Source of the DNA: Megaustenia siamemsis
Taxonomy: Eukaryota; Mollusca; Gastropoda; Stylommatophora; Ariophantidae
Direction of reading: 5' to 3'
DNA length: 64,000 bases
Assembly: GCA_032433765.1 (NCBI GenBank)
Contig: JAVIAB010000025.1
Location: 33,893,282 to 33,957,281, forward strand
In this document: piece by piece, positions 21,365 through 32,444 of the stretch
Layout of the letters: the number at the start of each line of letters is the position of its first letter
How positions within the stretch are numbered: the stretch's first letter is position 1
Program-made: the position numbers and the translations under genes
Notes under the pieces: model-generated
Database searches by the model: none
The model's input: only the letters and a program-made list of their open reading frames with translations
What the model was told of the DNA's origin: nothing

Positions 21365-21487
21365 TAATGTGTTCACTTTATGTGTTCACTTTATGTGTTC
21401 GCTTTATGTGTTCACTTAATGTGTTCACTTTATGTGTTCACTTTATGTGTTCGCTTTATGTGTTCACTTTATGTGTTCACTTTATGA
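21365..21487. repeat. 13-bp minisatellite, about 9 units
   Basis: Unit GTGTTCACTTTAT, with GTGTTCGCTTTAT and GTGTTCACTTAAT variants. Starts about 60 bp after the LINE A tail. Confidence 0.9.
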
Positions 21488-21863
21488 TAACGAGTGATGT
21501 TCGCTATGTTGGAGCCGCAAGAACGTGCGAGAAGTGATAAAGAGCAGAGCTTCCTGTCTGGCATCTTGAATTCTTCCAATGTTGTCAGTTGCATACAGGA
21601 ACCGCAGCTTATCTCGCTGTTAGTCTCTATTCTTGGAGAGCTTCACAATCTCGTGAACTTTCTCCGTACGTTCCCACGCACCATGCGTCATGTCGATTCA
21701 CGTACGTTTAGCCGCACAGTGCGTCACTCTCAATTTAATTAGTATAAACCGTCATGAAACCATATTCTTTTTATGTGTCTTGTATCATCTTGATGTTGGT
21801 AAAATCTAATTCCTTCTTTAATTAACTAAAAATTCATATATAATATGTTTAGTATTAGATAAA

Positions 21864-22119
21864 CTGGAAGCCGCGATAGCTCAGTGGTTAGTGAACTGGA
21901 CTACAAAGGACAAGAGGTAGGGTTCGATCCCAACCGACAGCTTCCGGGTTCACCCAGCCTTAAATGGGTACCGGATTTTTTCTGAGAAAGTAAAGCGGTA
22001 CGGTCGTAATACCGACCACATTACCCCAAAAATCATGTGCCGAAGATCTGTAAAAATTATGGTCACTAACACCATATTCCCTATACGCCACTTGGCGTGA
22101 CGGGGGTACTTTACTTTTT
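21864..22119 (+). mobile_element. SINE S1, best full-length copy
   Basis: Complete pol III-type SINE. The tRNA-related head has A-box TAGCTCAGTGG (21877-21887) and B-box GGTTCGATCCC (21921-21931). The body runs through TAATACCGACCACATTACCC to the imperfect palindrome CGCCACTTGGCG and ends GTACTTTACTTTTTT. TATTAGATAAA precedes it (21853-21863) and follows it (22120-22130). No coding capacity; mobilisation would rely on a LINE. Confidence 0.9.
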
Positions 22120-22130
22120 TATTAGATAAA

Positions 22131-22575
22131 TTAAGAATTGCAAAATGTTATGTCTTCTCAACATTCCTATATGGTGCAGAAACATGGACATTAGACAAGA
22201 AAACAGAACAGAGAATTAAAGCCTTTGAAATGTCGATATATAGAAGAATAGGTAGAATTGGATAGAAGGAAAAGAAAACAAACGATGATGTCTTAAAATA
22301 ACTAAAAATGAAAAGAGAACTACTAAACACAATTCAAACAAGATAAATGCGATTTTCGGGACATGTTAAAAGACACAACAGCCTACTAAAAGTAATCCTG
22401 GAGGGGAAAATACAAGGTAAAAGAGGCAGAGGCAAACCAAGACTAACATGGACAAGTAACATCAAAAGATGGACAAACCACCCTATGGCAACCTGCATTA
22501 TCAAAGCAAGAGACAGAGCAGAATGGCGCTCCATGGTAGCCAACATTCAGTGCGGAGATGGCACTCGATGATGAT
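22131..22575 (+). pseudogene. LINE I, 3' third
   Basis: Frame fragments read CYVFSTFLYGAETWTLDKKT, then EMSIYRRIGRIG, then MRFSGHVKRHNSLLKVILEG, then RGRGKPRLTWTSNIKRW, ending AEWRSMVANIQCGDGTR and stop. It has a GATGATGATTAT tail and three in-frame stops. It is flanked by TATTAGATAAAT (22120-22131 and 22576-22587). A second copy is at 48009-48475. Confidence 0.8.
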
Positions 22576-22734
22576 TATTAGATAAATATAAACATGTAGA
22601 TTAATATTTAAAAACATGACACATTTTGTCTCTGAAACCTCTACCGATAAATTGGTAAAAACCTTTCGTACTGAAGAAGTTAACGGAGTCAATACACACA
22701 AAGTTCGATTCCTGTCTTGCTAGGTGCATTAGGA

Positions 22735-22990
22735 CTATGGTGCTAGTGACCACATTTAACTATGACCAAGCATTTTGTATTTGAAGATGTGGTCGATATC
22801 ACGCCAGGCCGCTTTAACATCATAGAAAAAAAAAAAAACTATCGCACACACTTTTAGATGCTGTGTGAATCCAGAATATTATCGGTTCTAAACAAAAATA
22901 AAAATAAACCCGGTCATTTCTTGTAATTAAACCCGAATCCTTCCTATCAGGAAGCGAACACAATAGCCACTATAACGATCTAGGCTTCAG
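22735..22990 (-). mobile_element. Old SINE S6, copy 1
   Basis: Contains TGGTCGATATCACGCCAGGC CGCTTTAA, resembling the S1 body. Towards the right is a complement of a diverged B-box (ACCCGAATCC) and a GCGAACACAATAGCCACTA segment. 53415-53630 is a similar diverged copy. Boundaries are approximate. Confidence 0.45.
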
Positions 22991-23358
22991 GGAGTCGCTG
23001 TTTATTATCTTTCCTTCTTTTCAGTTTTCTACTTTGTGTCTCTTGAGATTGCTCTATCTTTTGTTTCCTGTTTTATTTCCAATTTGATGACTCATTTTGT
23101 GATTTTCTAATTATCGAGAAAATACATCAAGGTACGTCTAAATCTTAAATAGAATATTGTACATTGTGCACAGGGCATTAATGAGTGCCCACAGTGCCCG
23201 TAAGGCACTGTGAAAGGAGCGAAAACGAGAGGTAGGTACAGAAAGTGATAATTAAATAATATCAGAGACTGGACTGCTTAGACACAGTCCCAAATAAAGA
23301 CTGACGATTGAGATACACTGGGAGGGCTGACGAGGTCTGTCAGTGGTGGGGTCGCCAC
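22991..23358. other. No gene seen
   Basis: Unremarkable sequence except for a small hairpin-like GTGCCCACAGTGCCCGTAAG GCACTG at about 23187. No coding or RNA call. Confidence 0.45.
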
Positions 23359-23359
23359 G

Positions 23360-26320
23360 GTTATAGGAAGAGTGAAAAAATGGGTATGAGATCGGGAGAC
23401 TTAGTGGTAGGAGATAGAGGGACTTGGTGGTAGGAGTTTGAGGGACCTGGTGGTAGGAGATTGGGAGACTTGGTGGTAGGAGATTGGGGGATTTATGGTA
23501 GGAGATTGAGAGACTTGGTGGTAGGAGATTGGGGGATTTATGGTAGGAGATTGAGAGACTTGGTGGCAGGAGATTGAGAGACTTGGTGGCAGGAGATTGA
23601 GAGACTTGGTGGTAGGAGATTGGGGGATTTATGGTAGGAGATTGAGAGACTTGGTGGCAGGAGATTGAGAGACTTGGTGGCAGGAGATTGAGAGACTTGG
23701 TGGCAGGAGATTGAGAGACTTGGTGGCAGGAGATTGAGAGACTTGGTGGCAGGAGATTGGGAGACTTGGTGGCAGGAGATTGGAGACTTGGTGGCAGGAG
23801 ATTGAGAGACTTGGTGGCAGGAGATTGGGAGACTTGGTGGCAGGAGATTGGGAGACTTGGTGGCAGGAGATTGGGAGACTTGGTGGCAGGAGATTGGGAG
23901 ACTTGGTGGTAGGAGATTGAGAGACTTGGTGGCAGGAGATTGGGAGACTTGGTGGTATGAGATTGAGAGACTTGGTGGCAGGAGATTGAGAGACTTGGTG
24001 GCAGGAGATTGAGAGACTTGGTGGTAGGAGATTGAGAGACTTGGTGGCAGGAGATTGGGAGACTTGGTGGCAGGAGATTGGGAGACTTGGTGGTAGGAGA
24101 TTGAGAGACTTGGTGGCAGGAGATTGGGAGACTTGGTGGTAGGAGATTGAGAGACTTGGTGGCAGGAGATTGAGAGACTTGGTGGCAGGAGATTGAGAGA
24201 CTTGGTGGTAGGAGATTGAGAGACTTGGTGGCAGGAGATTGAGAGACTTGGTGGCAGGAGATTGGGAGACTTGGTGGCAGGAGATTGAGAGACTTGGTGG
24301 CAGGAGATTGAGAGACTTGGTGGCAGGAGATTGGGAGACTTGGTGGCAGGAGATTGAGAGACTTGGTGGCAGGAGATTGAGAGACTTGGTGGCAGGAGAT
24401 TGAGAGACTTGGTGGCAGGAGATTGGGAGACTTGGTGGCAGGAGATTGGGAGACTTGGTGGCAGGAGATTGGGAGACTTGGTGGCAGGAGATTGGGAGAC
24501 TTGGTGGTAGGAGATTGGGAGACTTGGTGGTAGGAGATTGGGGGATTTATGGTAGGAGATTGAGAGACTTGGTGGCAGGAGATTGGGAGACTTGGTGGTA
24601 GGAGATTGGGAGACTTGGTGGTAGGAGATTGGGGATTTATGGTAGGAGATTGAGAGACTTGGTGGCAGGAGATTGGGAGACTTGGTGGTAGGAGATTGAG
24701 AGACTTGGTGGCAGGAGATTGAGAGACTTGGTGGCAGGAGATTGGGAGACTTGGTGGTAGGAGATTGGGAGACTTGGTGGTAGGAGATTGGGAGACTTGG
24801 TGGTAGGAGATTGGGAGACTTGGTGGCAGGAGATTGAGAGACTTGGTGGCAGGAGATTGGGAGACTTGGTGGTAGGAGATTGGGAGACTTGGTGGTAGGA
24901 GATTGGGGATTTATGGTAGGAGATTGAGAGACTTGGTGGCAGGAGATTGGGAGACTTGGTGGTAGGAGATTGGGAGACTTGGTGGTAGGAGATTGGGGGA
25001 TTTATGGTAGGAGATTGAGAGACTTGGTGGCAGGAGATTGGGAGACTTGGTGGTAGGAGATTGAGAGACTTGGTGGCAGGAGATTGAGAGACTTGGTGGC
25101 AGGAGATTGGGAGACTTGGTGGTAGGAGATTGGGGGATTTATGGTAGGAGATTGAGAGACTTGGTGGCAGGAGATTGGGAGACTTGGTGGTAGGAGATTG
25201 GGGGATTTATGGTAGGAGATTGAGAGACTTGGTGGCAGGAGATTGGGAGACTTGGTGGTAGGAGATTGGGGGATTTATGGTAGGAGATTGAGAGACTTGG
25301 TGGCAGGAGATTGGGAGACTTGGTGGTAGGAGATTGGGGGATTTATGGTAGGAGATTGAGACACTTGGTGGCAGGAGATTGGGGGACTTGGTGGTAGGAG
25401 ATTGGGAGATTTATGGTAGGAGATTGAGAGACTTGGTGGCAGGAGATTGGGAGACTTGGTGGTAGGAGATTGGGGGATTTATGGTAGGAGATTGAGACAC
25501 TTGGTGGCAGGAGATTGGGGGACTTGGTGGTAGGAGATTGGGAGACTTGGTGGTAGGAGATTGAGAGACTTGGTGGCAGGAGATTGGGGGATTTATGGTA
25601 GGAGATTGGGAGACTTGGTGGTAGGAGATTGGGGGTTTTATGGTAGGAGATTGGGAGACTTGGTGGTAGGAGATTGGGGGATTTATGGTAGGAGATTGGG
25701 AGACTTGGTGGTAGGAGATTGGGGGATTTATGGTAGGAGATTGAGAGACTTGGTGGCAGGAGATTGGGAGACTTGGTGGTAGGAGATTGGGAGACTTGGT
25801 GGTAGGAGATTGAGAGACTTGGTGGCAGGAGATTGGGGGATTTATGGTAGGAGATTGAGAGACTTGGTGGCAGGAGATTGAGAGACTTGGTGGTAGGAGA
25901 TTGGGGGATTTATGGTAGGAGATTGAGAGACTTGGTGGCAGGAGATTGGGAGACTTGGTGGTAGGAGATTGAGGGAGTTGGTGGTAGGAGATTGGGAGAC
26001 TTGGTGGTAGGAGATTGGGGGATTTGGTGGCAAGAGATTGGGAGACTTGGTTGTAGGAGATTGAAGGAGTTGATGGCAGGAGATTGGGGGATTTGGTAAT
26101 AGGAGATTTGGAGATTGGTGGTAGGAGATTGGGAGACTTCGTGGTAGGAGATTGGGAGACTTGGTGGTAGGAGATTGGGGGACTAGGTGGTAGGAGATTG
26201 GGAGACTTTGTGGCGGGAGATTGGGAGACTTGGTTTGTATGAGATTGGGAGACTTGGTGGTAGGAGTTTTTAGGAGATTAGTGGTAGCAGTTTTTCTGGA
26301 GATTGGTGGTCTAGAGGTAA
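23360..26320. repeat. 24/22-bp G-rich minisatellite, about 120 units
   Basis: The main unit is GAGACTTGGTGGCAGGAGAT plus TGA; a 22-bp variant carries GGGGGATTTATGGTAGGAGA. Variant units occur in repeated strings between about 24500 and 25900, evidence of block duplication. The plus strand is strongly G-rich with almost no runs of C. The edges near 23360 and 26100-26320 are the most diverged, as expected for homogenisation from the middle outward. Confidence 0.95.
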
Positions 26321-26369
26321 AACTTCAGCATCTGGCCAGGCGGTGGGAGTTTTTTCACTTTAAAAGAAA

Positions 26370-26960
26370 TGGCGAAGATTGACTAAGTCAATGGCGCCCC
26401 AACCATCCTCAGATTGACAAAGTTAGTGGCTCCCCAACCATCCTCAGATTGGCTAAGTCAGTGGCGCCCCATACATCCGCAAGTTGACTAAGTCAATGGC
26501 GCCCCAACCATCCTCAGATTGACAAAGTTAGTGGCTCCCCAACCATCCTCAGATTGACTAAGTCAGTGGCGCCCCATACATCCTCAAGTTGACTAAGTCA
26601 ATGGCGCCCCAATCATCTTAAGAATGACTAGGTTAGTGGCGCACCAGCCATCCTCAGGTTGACTAAGTCAGCGGCGCCCCAATCATCCTCAGGATGACTA
26701 AGTCAGTGGCGCCCCAACCATCCTCAGGTTGACTAAGTCAGTGGCGCCCCAATCATCCTCAGGATGAATAAGTTAGCGGCGCCCCAAACATCCTCAGGAG
26801 GACTAAGTTAGTGACGTCCCAACCATCCTCAGGATGAATAAGTTAATGGCGTCCCAACCATCCTCAGGAGGACTAAGTTAGTGACGCCCCAACCATCCTC
26901 AAGATGACTAAGTTAGTGGTGCCCCAAACATCCTAAGGATGTCTAAGTCAATTGCGCCAT
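26370..26960. repeat. 35-bp minisatellite, about 17 units
   Basis: The unit reads GACTAAGTCAGTGGCGCCCC then AACCATCCTCAGGTT. It shares GACTAAGTC and CCAAC with the 39-bp array that follows, so one array probably evolved from the other. Confidence 0.9.
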
Positions 26961-28335
26961 AACTACCTTCAAGTTGACTAAGTCTGTCACCATTGCTCCA
27001 ACGACAACCATATTGACTAAGTCTGTCACTAGTGCTCCAATGACAACCATGTTTACTAAGTCTGTCACTAGTGCTCCAACGACAACCATATTGACTAAGT
27101 CTATCACTAGTGCTCCAATGACAACCATGTTTACTAAGTCTGTCACTAGTGCTCCAATGACAACCAATTTGACTAAGTCTGTCACTAGTGCTCCAACAAC
27201 AACCAAGTTGACTAAGTCTGTCACTAGTGCTCCAACAACAACCAAGTTGACTAAGTCTGTCACTAGTGCTCCAACAACAACCAAGTTGACTAAGTCTGTC
27301 ACTAGTGCTCCAACAACAACCAAGTTGACTATGTCTGTCACTAGTGCTCAAACAACAACCAAGTTGACTAAGTCTATCACTAGTGCTCCAACAACAACCA
27401 AGTTGACTAAGTCTGTCACTAGTGCTCCAACAACAACCAAGTTGACTAAGTCTGTTACTAGTACTCCAACAACAACCAAGTTGACTAAGTCTATCACTAG
27501 TGCTCCAACAACAACCAAGTTGACTAAGTCTATCACTAGTGCTCCAACAACAACCAAGTTGACTAAGTCTGTCACTAGTGCTCCAACAACAACCAAGTTG
27601 ACTAAGTCTGTCACTAGTGCTCCAACGACAAACCAAGTTGACTAAGTCTATCACTAGTGCTCCAACAACAACCAAGTTGACTAAGTCTGTCACTAGTGCT
27701 CCAACAACAACCAAGTTGACTAAGTCTGTCACTAGTGCTCCAACAACAACCAAGTTGACTAAGTCTGTCACTAGTGCTCCAACAACAACCAAGTTGACTA
27801 AGTCTATCACTAGTGCTCCAACAACAACCAAGTTGACTAAGTCTGTCACTAGTGCTCCAACAACAACCAAGTTGACTAAGTCTGTCACTAGTGCTCCAAC
27901 GACAAACCAAGTTGACTAAGTCTATCACTAGTGCTCCAACAACAACCAAGTTGACTAAGTCTGTCACTAGTGCTCCAACAACAACCAAGTTGACTAAGTC
28001 TGTCACTAGTGCTCCAACAACAACCAAGTTGACTATGTCTGTCACTAGTGCTCCAACAACAACCAAGTTGACTAAGTCTGTCACTAGTGCTCCAACAACA
28101 ACCAAGTTGACTAAGTCTGTCACTAGTGCTCCAACAACAACCAAGTTGACTAAGTCTATCACTAGTGCTCCAACAACAACCAAGTTGACTATGTCTGTCA
28201 CTAGTGCTCCAACAACAACCAAGTTGACTAAGTCTGTCACTAGTGCTCCAACAACAACCAAGTTGACTAAGTCTGTCACTAGTGCTCCAACAACAACCAA
28301 GTTGACTAAGTCTGTCAGTGGTGCCCTAACAACTC
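26961..28335. repeat. 39-bp minisatellite, about 35 units
   Basis: The unit is GTTGACTAAGTCTGTCACTA then GTGCTCCAACAACAACCAA. It encodes TKLTKSVTSAPTT on plus and LVNLVVVGALVTD on minus. A +1 insertion (GACAAACCAAG) occurs at 27627 and 27901, showing that a 7-unit block (274 bp) was copied. The Thr/Ser/Pro-rich plus peptide looks mucin-like but has frame breaks and no signal peptide. Confidence 0.95.
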
Positions 28336-28439
28336 CCAGGGTTACAGGATGAAGAGTAAGAGGAATAAACACCACAGAACCTAACTTCCGACATTTCCTC
28401 ATGTAATGGGAGAATTTGCATTTTGTGGCTAGTTTGTGG

Positions 28440-29545
28440 CATCATCAACATCATTCTCAAGCCATCACTGTCTCTAGCCAGATCTCCCACAGAACGTTAC
28501 ATTAACCACAACCTGTCTGAAAGAATCTCTGTCTCTAGCCAGATCTCCCACAGAACGTTGCATTAACCACAGCCTGTCTGAAAGAATCTCTGTCTCTAGC
28601 CAGATCTCCCACAGAACGTTGCATTAACCATAACACGTCTGAAAGAATCTCTGTCTCTAGCCAGATCTCCCACAGAACGTTGCATTAACCACAGCCTGTC
28701 TGAAAGAATCTCTGTCTCTAGCCAGATCTCCCACAGAACGTTGCATTAACCATAACACGTCTGAAAGAATCTCTGTCTCTAGCCAGATCTCCCACAGAAC
28801 GTTGCATTAACCATAACACGTCTGAAAGAATCTCTGTCTCTAGCCAGATCTCCCACAGAACGTTGCATTAACCACAACACGTCTGAAAGAATCTCTGTCT
28901 CTAGCCAGATCTCCCACAGAACGTTGCATTAACCACAACACGTCTGAACGAATCTCTGTCTCTAGCCAGATCTCCCACAGAACGTTGCATTAACCACAAC
29001 ACGCCTGAAAGAATCTCTGTCTCTAGCCAGATCTCCCACTTCTTCTGTTGTCATGTTCAATGTCTCTCTGTTGTCTCCAAACTGATCTACTTGAACTACC
29101 CCTGATGCGTCGTCCATGAACGGAGCCTTACATTTTTGTTTCTTTCCAGCCGGTTGTTTCTTTAGACGTGCCCATAGTATTTTAATTTCCCAGGTAGAAT
29201 GGTTTTTATAAGCCAGTTCTCTTTAATGTTTAAATATTTTAGTATGTCTTCATTGCCGTTTTATCATTTTTCAAGATATCTTAGTGATTTTTCTATAGCA
29301 TTTTCTTTCCATTGAATTGATTTTCTTCTTTTCTATTTGCGAGATTGTCCATGATTCGCAACCCTATGTTGCATTCGGGAGAAGATGCATATCCTCAGTA
29401 ATTTTAATTCTATTACCTTCCTTGTTTGTTGCATGTTCTTTATGGCGTTTACTTTTTTGTTGCTATTGCTATTTTTCATTTGATCATTTTCTGACAGTCT
29501 CTATTGTTACTTACTACAGATCCAAGATATTTATAGCTTGTTACA
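28440..29545 (-). pseudogene. LINE G, 3' half with amplified C-terminus
   Basis: Minus strand from right to left: a KYLGSVV block, GCESWTISQIEKKKINSMER, CYRKITKIS, then RETLNMTTEEVGDLARDRDS FRR. The last ~61 bp of coding sequence is present about nine times (28480-29035) before the TGATGTTGATGATG tail (plus 28440-28455). Frameshifts throughout. Compare the single-copy end at 10925. Confidence 0.75.
28480..29035. repeat. 61-bp minisatellite made from LINE G coding sequence
   Basis: AGAATCTCTGTCTC recurs at 28522 and 28583, a 61-bp step, about nine units. On the minus strand each unit encodes DLARDRDSFRRVVVNATFCG, the normal LINE G C-terminus found once at 10965-11060. Since 61 is not a multiple of three, the amplification destroyed the frame. 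Confidence 0.9.
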
Positions 29546-29616
29546 CTTTTTTCATGTGAAGAAACTGATGAAGATAATTTTGGTATGGCTTGTCATTTTG
29601 TCAATGAGTATTCAAC

Positions 29617-30057
29617 ATCATCATCATCAAATACCGGGCCTGCTGGCGTAGGTGATCATGTCTCTCCACAACTTTCGATCTCGACAGTTGTTTATCATTT
29701 CTTTTGTTGACCTTCTGCCAAGCCATTCTCTTCAGCTGTCTGGCATTTTTTCTCTTTGCTTCCCTCTATCTCTTCGTCCCTCAATTTTTCCAGTTGTTAC
29801 AGTATATTCCAGCTGTTCCCTTCTCATTACATGGCCAAAAAATGATGATTGTTTCTTCCTAATATTGGAAATTAGCTCTCTTTTTGCTTTGACCTCTTTC
29901 AGAACGTTTTCATTACTCTTCTTAGCTGTCCATGGTATTCTCAACATTCTTCTGTTAAACCACATTTCTACAGACTCCAGTGATTTTCCTGTCTGTTGTC
30001 ATATTGTCCATGATTCACATCCATATGTTAAAACTGTCTTTACATAACATTTAAGAT
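29617..30057 (-). pseudogene. LINE A, 3' third
   Basis: Minus strand: MWFNRRMLRIPWTAKKSNEN, then SSFFGHVMRREQLEYTVTTG, then EGRRDRGKQREKMPDS, to the DMITYASRPG end and TGATGATGATG tail (plus 29620-29632). A frameshift lies near 29730. Confidence 0.8.
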
Positions 30058-30115
30058 CAATGGACATTATCTATGTTTCTTTGTATATTTAGATGGAGGC
30101 TTTGCTGTAGTTTAT

Positions 30116-30290
30116 GCATCATCACCATCATCATGTGTCATACCGGTTGGCGTAGGCGATCATGTCCTTCCACAATCTTCTATCCACAGTGCATCGTATC
30201 AGTTCTGTTGTTGACTGTTTTCCATGCCATCACACCAAGCTATCCAGTATTTTCTCTCTTTGTCGTCCTCAATCTCTCTTTATTTAATTT
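30116..30290 (-). pseudogene. LINE B, 3'-terminal fragment
   Basis: Minus strand encodes HGKQSTTELIRCTVDRRLWK then DMIAYANRYD-like, with the ATGATGATGGTGATG tail on the left. Only about 170 bp remain. Confidence 0.7.
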
Positions 30291-30441
30291 ATGCAAGCCG
30301 CAATATTTGCACATTTCGGCCCGACACATCCTCCTTCAGACTGCCAGCTATTATATTTTTCATCCAAAATCTGTCCAGTATTTGCATCTACCCTGCAATG
30401 CATGCCTGAAAGGTTATACTTCTTTAGCTACTTTCTGTATC

Positions 30442-32444
30442 TTGTGTGATGACGATCATCATGTATGATTATGACAGTTGGGGATGTTTCAACAAATAAA
30501 ATGTGGTATTAGGCAAGGTTGTGTGATGACGATCATCATGTATGATTATGACAGTTGGGGATGTTTCAACAAATAAAATGTGGTATTAGGCAAGGTTGTG
30601 TGATGACAATCATCATGTATGATTCTGACAGTTGGGGATGTTTCAACAAATAAAATGTGGTATTAGGCAAGGTTGTGTGATGACAATCATCATGTATGAT
30701 TATGACAGTTGGGGATGTTTCAACAAATAAAATGTGGTATTAGGCAAGGTTGTGTGATGACAATCATCATGTATGATTATGATAGTTTGTGGATGTTTCA
30801 ACAAATAAAATGTGGTATTAGGCAAGGTTGTGTGCTGACAATCATCATGTATGATTCTGACAGTTGGGGATGTTTCAACAAATAAAATGTGGTATTAGGC
30901 AAGGTTGTGTGATGACGATCATCATGTATGATTATGACAGTTGGGGATGTTTCAACAAATAAAATGTGGTATTAGGCAAGGTTGTGTGATGACGATCATC
31001 ATGTATGATTCTGACAGTTGGGGATGTTTCAACAAATAAAATGTGGTATTAGGCAAGGTTGTGTGATGACAATCATCATGTATGATTATGACAGTTGGGG
31101 ATATTTCAACAAATAAAATGTGGTATTAGGCAAGGTTGTGTGATGACAATCATCATGTATGATTATGACAGTTGGGGATGTTTCAACAAATAAAATGTGG
31201 TATTAGGCAAGGTTGTGTGATGACAATCATCATGTATGATTATGACAGTTGGGGATGTTTCAACAAATAAAATGTGGTATTAGGCAAGGTTGTGTGATGA
31301 CAATCATCATGTATGATTCTGACAGTTGGGGATGTTTCAACAAATAAAATGTGGTATTAGGCAAGGTTGTGTGATGACGATCATCATGTATGATTATGAC
31401 AGTTGGGGATGTTTCAACAAATAAAATGTGATATTAGGCAAGGTTGTGTGATGACGATCATCATGTATGATTCTGACAGTTGGGGATGTTTCAACAAATA
31501 AAATGTGGTATTAGGCAAGGTTGTGTGATGACAATCATCATGTATGATTATGACAGTTGGGGATATTTCAACAAATAAAATGTGGTATTAGGCAAGGTTG
31601 TGTGATGACAATCATCATGTATGATTATGACAGTTGGGGATGTTTCAACAAATAAAATGTGGTATTAGGCAAGGTTGTGTGATGACAATCATCATGTATG
31701 ATTATGACAGTTGGGGATGTTTCAACAAATAAAATGTGGTATTAGGCAAGGTTGTGTGATGACAATCATCATGTATGATTATGACAGTTGGGGATGTTTC
31801 AACAAATAAAATGTGGTATTAGGCAAGGTTGTGTGATGACAATCATCATGTATGATTCTGACAGTTGGGGATGTTTCAACAAATAAAATGTGGTATTAGG
31901 CAAGGTTGTGTGATGACGATCATCATGTATGATTATGACAGTTGGGGATGTTTCAACAAATAAAATGTGGTATTAGGCAAGGTTGTGTAATGACAATCAT
32001 CATGTATGATTATGACAGTTGGGGATATTTCAACAAATAAAATGTGGTATTAGGCAAGATTGTGTGATGACGATCATCATGTATGATTCTGACAGTTGGG
32101 TATGTTTCAACAAATAAAATGTGGTATTAGGCAAGGTTGTGCGATGACAATCATCATGTATGATTATGACAGTTGGGGATGTTTCAACAAATAAAATGTG
32201 GTATTAGGCAAGGTTGTGTGATGACAATCATCATGTATGATTATGACAGTTGGGGATGTTTCAACAAATAAAATGTGGTATTAGGCAAGGTTGTGTGATG
32301 ACAATCATCATGTATGATTATGACAGTTGGGGATGTTTCAACAAATAAAATGTGGTATTAGGCAAGGTTGTGTGATGACAATCATCATGTATGATTATGA
32401 CAGTTGGGGATGTTTCAACAAATAAAATGTGGTATTAGGCAAGG
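30442..32444. repeat. 77-bp minisatellite made from a LINE RT motif, 26 units
   Basis: TTGTGTGAT recurs at 30442, 30519 and 30596, exactly 77 bp apart; the full array is 26 units plus one inserted base near 30787. Each unit contains the codons for GMFQQIKCGIRQGC, the RT motif that precedes VLSPDLF in LINE A. The last unit runs without a break into that LINE A copy (32404 onward). The remaining ~30 bp of the unit contains GATCATCATGTATGAT. Confidence 0.9.

Larger units (their letters stand above)
21661..22690 (+). repeat. Dispersed repeat X, copy 1, interrupted
   Basis: Bases 21661-21863 and 22576-22690 together match 58225-58590 (minus). Landmarks are ACGCACCATGCGTCATG, CGTTTAGCCGCACAGTGCGT, TCATATATAATATGTTTAGT and TTTTGTCTCTGAAA. 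The interruption is a SINE S1 followed by a LINE I. No coding or terminal repeats identified. Confidence 0.75.

Noticed and set aside
23360..26320. G-quadruplex or telomere-like array
   Set aside because: The plus strand is G-rich, but runs are mostly GG or a single GGGGG per unit with irregular spacing, and the unit is not a telomere repeat.
26908..28402. Minus-strand frames of 326 and 262 codons
   Set aside because: Shadows of the 39-bp array; they change phase at each +1 unit and have no recognisable domain.
30442..32444. CRISPR array
   Set aside because: The whole 77-bp unit is repeated with no unique spacers, and the unit is derived from LINE coding sequence. The context is eukaryotic.
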